Positions 5,092 through 9,277 of a stretch of 9,277 nt of DNA are shown one piece after another. Made by a program: the position numbers and the translations under genes. The stretch covers positions 2,785 through 12,061 of the forward strand of contig DAHY01000034.1 in assembly GCA_002498605.1 (NCBI GenBank). The letters run 5' to 3'. How positions within the stretch are numbered: the first letter of the stretch is position 1; every line of letters begins with the position of its first letter. This DNA is from Methanomassiliicoccaceae archaeon UBA404 (lineage in GTDB: Archaea; Thermoplasmatota; Thermoplasmata; Methanomassiliicoccales; Methanomethylophilaceae). The notes beneath the pieces are model-generated. The model worked only from the letters and a program-made list of their open reading frames with translations. It did not search any database and was not told where the DNA came from.

Positions 5092-6705
5092 ATGGAATAC
5101 GGAATATCATTGGACTTGGGAACCAGCGGGTTTCGTGCACACGCGGTCGATTTGAAAAATAATAAAATCATATCGACCTCCATCACGGAATGCCATCCGT
5201 TGCCCGGGGCCAACATTATGGACCACCTGACCTTCAGCATAAAGGTCGGGCTTGACGTGGCCCACGGCGTCGCAATCGACACGATAAACAAATTAATAAA
5301 AACTTTAGGAATAGACCTGAAAGACGTTGTAAGAATGAGTTTGTGCGGAAATCCGATACAGTTGTCGATTGCACAGAACATTCCTGTCGACGATCTTGCT
5401 TTTGCGGGAGAAAACGCAAAAAGAGTCCGAGGAATACAGGAACAGAAGCGTGATGCGGGAGTTTTCGACCCTGTCGAATACGGCATCGAAGTTCCTGACG
5501 GAACCGAACTTTACGTGCCTCCCGCAATCAGACACGAGATAGGCGCGGATGCTTTGGCCATGATGTATAAAAGCGGCTTCCTCGAAGATGAGAAAACCTG
5601 CCTTGTCACCGATTACGGAACGAATGCGGAAATGGCCCTCAAGGTTGACGACCAGATTTATACCGGATCCGCCGCGGCGGGTCCCGCAATGGAAGGCCAA
5701 TCAATCAAGTACGGAATGCTGGCCGCCCCCGGCGCCATAAGCGACTTTGAATTCGATGTTCAGTGGATCTGCAAGGTGCTGGATGAAAATCTGATGCCGC
5801 AGGACGGCGATAAAATCGATTTCGTATTGGGAGAAGTCAGCGAATACGGCCCTATGAGAGGCAAAGCCAAGGGAGTTACGGGAACCGGCGTTATTGCCGC
5901 TGTTGCCATAGCAAAGAAGACCGGTCTGCTCAGGAAAGGGAAGCTGAATACCAAAGACGGCAAGATGTACCTGCAGGATAAAGTGTACATTACCGTCGAA
6001 GATATTTCAGAGGCCATGAAAGCCGTCGGAGCCATGAGAGCGGGTCACTACACCCTTTTGGAACACGCCGGAATAAAATTCGACGATCTCAGAACGATGT
6101 ACATGACCGGCGCTTCCGGTACCTACGTTGATGCAATTAAGGCCCGGGATATCGGTATGCTGCCTCCTACCTGCGATACGATATACCAATACGGAAACAC
6201 GTCATTGGCTTTGGCCACGGATCTGTTGATGAATCCCGAATTGCTTGATGAGCTCCAAAACGTTGCCAACGATATACGCGCAAACCACGTAATGTTTGCC
6301 GGCGACCCCATTTTCGAAGAAATCTATGTTCAGGAACTTGCCCACTGCGAAGAAGGCATGAGTATGTTCACCTATAACGAGAATCTCGAGATGGCGGGCA
6401 GACAAACGATTCCGAGACCCAGGGGTGTGCCCAAGATCACAAGAATCTCCAAGCGTGACATTGCGGATCTGGGAGAAAAAGGATTGTACATCCTCAACGA
6501 ACTCGGAACGGATTTGGTCGGAAAAATGGAAGGCTGCACCGGATGCAAAGCCTGTGAACGGGAATGCCCAGAGAAGGCATTGACCGTCTCCAAGGACAAG
6601 ACCATTACGGTGAAGACCAAAAACTGTCTGGGAACCGCATGTTACAGATGTCAGTATGCCTGCCCTGAAAAGGTTATGGACTTTGACTCTCTGAGACTTG
6701 CCTGA
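5092..6705 (+). CDS. ramA: Corrinoid reductive activation protein RamA/MapA
   Basis: ATP-dependent iron-sulfur protein that reduces inactive Co(II) corrinoid to Co(I) in methyltransferase systems. RamA is the known methylamine-system activator and MapA the methanol-system counterpart; context here suggests the methanol role. The 537-residue chain has an ASKHA-type body with D-L-G-T-S-G at 8-13, D-Y-G-T-N-A-E-M at about 174-181 and T-G-A-S-G-T-Y-V-D later. A C-terminal two-cluster ferredoxin domain follows, with cysteines at 482, 485, 488, 492 (C-x2-C-x2-C-x3-C-P) and 512, 517, 520, 524 (C-x4-C-x2-C-x3-C-P). Both [4Fe-4S] sets are intact. Start 5092 is chosen from ribosome-site spacing and because Methanosarcina RamA begins almost directly at Y-G-I-x-L-D-L-G-T-S-G; 5086 would add two residues. 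Transcribed divergently from mtaC2-mtaB as a single gene with its own terminator. Confidence 0.93.
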   Translation: MEYGISLDLGTSGFRAHAVDLKNNKIISTSITECHPLPGANIMDHLTFSIKVGLDVAHGVAIDTINKLIKTLGIDLKDVVRMSLCGNPIQLSIAQNIPVDDLAFAGENAKRVRGIQEQKRDAGVFDPVEYGIEVPDGTELYVPPAIRHEIGADALAMMYKSGFLEDEKTCLVTDYGTNAEMALKVDDQIYTGSAAAGPAMEGQSIKYGMLAAPGAISDFEFDVQWICKVLDENLMPQDGDKIDFVLGEVSEYGPMRGKAKGVTGTGVIAAVAIAKKTGLLRKGKLNTKDGKMYLQDKVYITVEDISEAMKAVGAMRAGHYTLLEHAGIKFDDLRTMYMTGASGTYVDAIKARDIGMLPPTCDTIYQYGNTSLALATDLLMNPELLDELQNVANDIRANHVMFAGDPIFEEIYVQELAHCEEGMSMFTYNENLEMAGRQTIPRPRGVPKITRISKRDIADLGEKGLYILNELGTDLVGKMEGCTGCKACERECPEKALTVSKDKTITVKTKNCLGTACYRCQYACPEKVMDFDSLRLA

Positions 6706-6725
6706 ACAGAAAAACAGATTAAACC

Positions 6726-6751
6726 TCTCCCTTTCCTTTCGGAAAGGGAGA
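6726..6751. terminator. Bidirectional terminator between ramA and the ABC operon
   Basis: Perfect 11-bp stem: TCTCCCTTTCC (6726-6736) pairs with GGAAAGGGAGA (6741-6751) across a TTTC loop. On the plus strand T5 follows at 6755-6759. On the minus strand a T-rich stretch (TTTAATCTGTTTTTC) follows. It serves both convergent transcripts. Confidence 0.85.
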
Positions 6752-6785
6752 AAGTTTTTGATTAAAGTTTGATTATTGCGGAAAC

Positions 6786-7580
6786 TCAGTCCGTATCCAG
6801 AAGAACGTTTCCGTCGGCTCTCAGTTTAACATTCTCGTCTTCAAGTTGCTGAAGGATGTGTTTCCTCAACTTGATGAATTCCTCCGACGCACGGTCTCTG
6901 GGACGGGGTAAGTTGATATCAACGATTTCCTTGATGCTGGCGGGACGTTTGGTAAGAATCACCACTCTGTCCGACAGGAACACCGCTTCGTCCACGGAGT
7001 GGGTCACAAAGACTATGGTGGAGTTGGTTTTCTCGATTATTCTGAGAAGTTCCATCTGCATTATGTTCCTTGTCTGAGCGTCCAGCGAACCGAAGGGTTC
7101 GTCCATCAGCAAAACATCGGGTTTAGTTACCATCGCACGCGCCAGAGCGACACGCTGCTTCATACCCCCGGAAAGTTCATGGACTCTGTGATCTTCAAAA
7201 CCTTCCAATCCGACGGCTCTGATATACCTCATTGCCCTTTCCCTGCGTTCATCTTTGGGAACATCGGCAATTTCAAGACCGAACTCCACATTTCTGCGGA
7301 CGGAACGCCAGGGGAACAATGCGAATTCCTGGAACACCATGCCTCTGTCGGGGCCGGGCCCTTCGCATTTTTTATCGCCGATTATCACTTCGCCGGAAGT
7401 CGGTTCGAGAAGACCCGCAATCATTCTCAGCAAAGTGGTCTTGCCGCAGCCGGAAGGACCGACTATCGAAATAAGTTCGCCTTCTCTGATATCAAGAGAA
7501 AAATTTTCCAAAGCGACGGTTTCCTTATCGTCGGTTTTGAAAACTTTTCTGAGATCGTTGATTTTAATATCGCTGTTCAT
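6786..7580 (-). CDS. ABC importer ATPase, taurine/sulfonate/nitrate (SsuB/TauB) type
   Basis: 264-residue cytoplasmic ATPase that powers the adjacent importer. Motifs are complete: Walker A G-P-S-G-C-G-K-T-T (41-49), Q-loop with Q84 in F-Q-E-F-A-L-F-P-W, signature L-S-G-G-M-K-Q-R (136-143), Walker B V-L-L-M-D-E-P with catalytic E161, D-loop S-L-D (165-167) and switch H194. The L-F-P-W sequence after the Q-loop and the overall length are typical of the SsuB/TauB/NrtD branch. The ATG at 7580 overlaps the permease stop by four bases (ATGA), so it is translationally coupled and is the last gene of the operon before the terminator at 6726-6751. The family label does not settle the substrate; taurine, alkanesulfonates, nitrate, bicarbonate and pyrimidine precursors are all carried by relatives. 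Confidence 0.93.
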   Translation of the reverse strand: MNSDIKINDLRKVFKTDDKETVALENFSLDIREGELISIVGPSGCGKTTLLRMIAGLLEPTSGEVIIGDKKCEGPGPDRGMVFQEFALFPWRSVRRNVEFGLEIADVPKDERRERAMRYIRAVGLEGFEDHRVHELSGGMKQRVALARAMVTKPDVLLMDEPFGSLDAQTRNIMQMELLRIIEKTNSTIVFVTHSVDEAVFLSDRVVILTKRPASIKEIVDINLPRPRDRASEEFIKLRKHILQQLEDENVKLRADGNVLLDTD

Positions 7581-8395
7581 TCCATCCCCATCCTTTTAGT
7601 GACGGCTTTATGAATATAATCCGCCAGAGTTGTGGTCAGTATTCCCAGAATCGCGATTATGATTATACCGGCGTAAACGTTCGGCCAGTATCCCATCTGA
7701 GCCTGGATGCTTATGAAGTATCCCACACCTCCTCCGTAAGAAGCGTAAAGTTCGGAAGCGACAATACACATCCAGCCGATACCCATTCCCACCTTCATAC
7801 CGTTCATAACATACGGTACTGCAGAGGGAAGCATCACTTTGGTGAATATCTGAAGTTTTGAAGCTCCCAACGTTTTTGCCGCATCCATCCAATTCGGATC
7901 GATTTTTCTCACACCGAAGATGGTGTTTAAGAGAACAGGGAAGAATATACCGACAAAAACCACCAGTATGGGTCCCCATGTGTATCCGACCGTAAAGATG
8001 AAAATCGGCGCCCATGCGATGGGTGCGATAGGCCTCAGTACTTCAAGGGTGGGCGAGGAGAACTGTTCCAATGTTTTGGAATATCCCAACAATAATCCGA
8101 AGGGTACGGCCACGACCATAGCCAATATAAGACCCGCAAAGAATCTTTCCAGACTTATCCCCATGTGACCCCACATACCGATTCCGGAAACGGCATCGCC
8201 GTTGGCAAACAGATATACCAATGCGTCCCATGCGGCCATCGGAGTCGGTACGGCGGGATTCTTCAGAAGAAGGGACAAGTTCCACCATATCAGAATGAAT
8301 ATTCCCAATGATACGCCGATTATTATGATGCTTCTGGTATACCGATGAATCTTGTTTTCATCATCATACATCAATTTGTCAATAACAGATTCCAT
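7577..8395 (-). CDS. ABC importer permease, SsuC/TauC type
   Basis: 272-residue inner-membrane permease. Hydrophobic segments lie at about residues 22-40, 84-104, 124-140, 141-162, 200-217 and 239-260, giving six transmembrane helices as usual for this family. The cytoplasmic coupling (EAA) loop is seen at about 170-190 as D-A-A-K-T-L-G-A-S followed by V-M-L-P-S-A-V-P; it docks onto the ATPase. The ATG at 8395 starts four bases after the binding-protein stop, and AGGAG at the end of that gene provides a ribosome site at suitable distance. The stop overlaps the ATPase start. Sequence and length are typical of nitrate/sulfonate/taurine-type permeases; the substrate cannot be told from it. Confidence 0.92.
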   Translation of the reverse strand: MESVIDKLMYDDENKIHRYTRSIIIIGVSLGIFILIWWNLSLLLKNPAVPTPMAAWDALVYLFANGDAVSGIGMWGHMGISLERFFAGLILAMVVAVPFGLLLGYSKTLEQFSSPTLEVLRPIAPIAWAPIFIFTVGYTWGPILVVFVGIFFPVLLNTIFGVRKIDPNWMDAAKTLGASKLQIFTKVMLPSAVPYVMNGMKVGMGIGWMCIVASELYASYGGGVGYFISIQAQMGYWPNVYAGIIIIAILGILTTTLADYIHKAVTKRMGME

Positions 8396-8399
8396 GATT

Positions 8400-9277
8400 T
8401 CAGCTCCTCAGTGCGTTAAATGATGAGGATACGACCGGCGGAGAACCGACAAATCCGACATCGGCGTGTTTGGACAGTAATGCGTTCATTACATCGCCTC
8501 CTGCACCGTATGGCCCTTTCAGATCCACGTGTATGCCGTATTCTTCAAAAAATCCTTTGGCCTTTCCTATGTGAAGCGCCAATTGGTGTATATCAGCCGC
8601 AAGATATGCCACTTTGACTGTGGTTATTCCCCCGGTGTATCCCAATTCTTCGGAAGACTTGAGGTTACCATCACCGTCGAATACCTCTGCGAGATATTGG
8701 TCCTGAATCAAATGCTCGGCGAAATCCCCCGGAGTTTCAAATCCTGCTTTGGTTAAAACCTCAGGAACAATTATTCCCAGTTTTTCGTATACTTCCATTA
8801 TTTCCACATATTGATCTGCCAAAGTAGTGGTGCCGTGATTGAGTTCATAGGTGAATTTTATGTTATACAATGCCTTTTTCGCCGTGAATTCAGGCATTTG
8901 ATCCTTGCCCTCGATCTTTGGTGTGCCTATGTCAATTGTCATATCAACAAGTTCTTTAAAATCACTGCCGGAACCGGCATCCAGAGTCGCATTGATCCAT
9001 TGGACGGATTTGGCATAACCTGCAAGAAATCTTTGGGTTGCATCTTCGTTCTTGCTTAGGAATGTATTATTGGCGGCAATCACGCAACACGGATGGTCCG
9101 GATTGTATTCGTCGGTGGTTGCAACTTTTTTGCAACGGTCGCCGTCCTTGTTGTAATCCAATGCAACCGAAAAGTGCGGTTCCCACGCAATTCCCCCGTC
9201 GACGTCCTTGTCGGAGTTAAACATATAATCCACCATCAGACCCGGGGCCACCTGTGTCCAATATACCGTGTTAGGAC
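8400..9277 (-). CDS. ABC importer substrate-binding protein, NMT1/SsuA-like, with a truncated repeat (N-terminus outside window)
   Basis: The frame is open to the window edge: codons before 9251 read P-N-T-V-Y-W-T-Q, so the GTG at 9251 is an internal valine, not the start. The 291 residues seen begin inside the C-terminal lobe of a NitT/TauT-type binding protein (G-I-A-W-E-P-H near the beginning, then A-x-N-x-x-F-L-S-K-N and a helix-rich end). After G-Y-T-G-G a second domain begins: V-K-V-A-Y-L with G-K-A-K-G-F-F-E-E-Y-G, then A-L-L-S-K-H-A-D-V-G-F-V-G-S-P-P, the standard opening of an NMT1-like lobe. It stops after only 72 residues. A complete second domain would need over 200 more residues, and no room exists before the permease, four bases downstream. 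Signal peptide and lipobox, if any, are outside the window. Role: capture of a small, probably anionic, nutrient outside the cell. Confidence 0.88.
   Translation of the reverse strand, partial: PNTVYWTQVAPGLMVDYMFNSDKDVDGGIAWEPHFSVALDYNKDGDRCKKVATTDEYNPDHPCCVIAANNTFLSKNEDATQRFLAGYAKSVQWINATLDAGSGSDFKELVDMTIDIGTPKIEGKDQMPEFTAKKALYNIKFTYELNHGTTTLADQYVEIMEVYEKLGIIVPEVLTKAGFETPGDFAEHLIQDQYLAEVFDGDGNLKSSEELGYTGGITTVKVAYLAADIHQLALHIGKAKGFFEEYGIHVDLKGPYGAGGDVMNALLSKHADVGFVGSPPVVSSSFNALRS
8403..8618 (-). repeat. C-terminal partial NMT1-like N-lobe repeat within the binding protein
   Basis: 72 residues from V-K-V-A-Y to the final R-S resemble the N-terminal lobe start of SsuA/TauA/NMT1 proteins: first beta strand, the G-F-F-E-E-Y-G helix end, the G-G-D-V-M-N-A-L-L segment and the D-V-G-F-V-G-S-P-P strand-turn. 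This unit sits behind a complete C-terminal lobe, so the protein has an extra partial module. Whether the first domain's own N-lobe resembles it cannot be seen, because that part is outside the window. Confidence 0.65.

Noticed and set aside
7577..8400. Hidden frameshift continuing the truncated second NMT1 domain downstream
   Set aside because: The permease start lies four bases after the stop and fills the following DNA with a complete permease, leaving no room for the missing residues.
8400..9251. Binding protein beginning at GTG 9251
   Set aside because: The frame stays open upstream to the window edge and the residues there continue a lobe interior, so the true start lies outside the window.
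1..9277. Insertion sequence, CRISPR array or attachment site
   Set aside because: No transposase, no terminal inverted repeats with target duplication, no regularly spaced repeats and no integrase or tRNA target were seen.

Overview
The window looks like a piece of a hydrogen-dependent, methyl-reducing methanogen chromosome, most probably of the order Methanomassiliicoccales. The core is a methanol:corrinoid methyltransferase cluster: two mtaC paralogs, one mtaB and a RamA/MapA-type corrinoid-activating iron-sulfur protein. Archaeal signals agree with this: TATA-like boxes at the expected distances, strong GGAGG ribosome binding sites, one gene that appears leaderless, and AT-rich intergenic DNA against more balanced coding DNA. 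All eight visible stop codons are TGA. That fits, but does not prove, a genome that avoids TAG, as pyrrolysine-encoding archaea do. The order-level assignment is inference.

Layout, left to right. 1-716 (-): mtaC copy 1, cut by the window edge, so its expected mtaB partner would lie to the left. 717-1304: a 588-base intergenic region with the mtaC1 promoter, a GC-rich structured island that may be a small RNA, and the promoter of the next operon. 1305-2368 (+): a two-gene operon of a short CobW-type (G3E) GTPase and a protein with a His/Cys-rich metal-binding tail. 2409-2425: a terminator hairpin shared by convergent genes. 2448-4632 (-): a complete mtaC2-mtaB operon. 4633-5091: an AT-rich divergent promoter region. 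5092-6705 (+): ramA/mapA. 6726-6751: a bidirectional terminator. 6786-9277 (-): a taurine/sulfonate/nitrate-type ABC importer in the order binding protein (cut by the edge), permease, ATPase.

How the genes work together. MtaB uses zinc to activate methanol and methylates the cob(I)amide of MtaC. MtaA, not seen here, would pass the methyl group to coenzyme M. RamA/MapA reduces accidentally oxidised Co(II) corrinoid back to Co(I). The GTPase and His-rich protein are plausibly a metal-delivery pair, which would suit a zinc/cobalt pathway; that link rests on context only. The ABC importer could bring in a sulfonate such as coenzyme M, but its substrate cannot be read from the sequence.

Points most worth a second look: an inverted repeat, TATA-like box and leader hairpin shared by the two mtaC promoters; the ABC binding protein ending in a truncated repeat of its own fold's N-terminal lobe; the split GTPase/His-tail pair; and the GC island, whose terminal hairpin sequence recurs next to the GTPase start codon.
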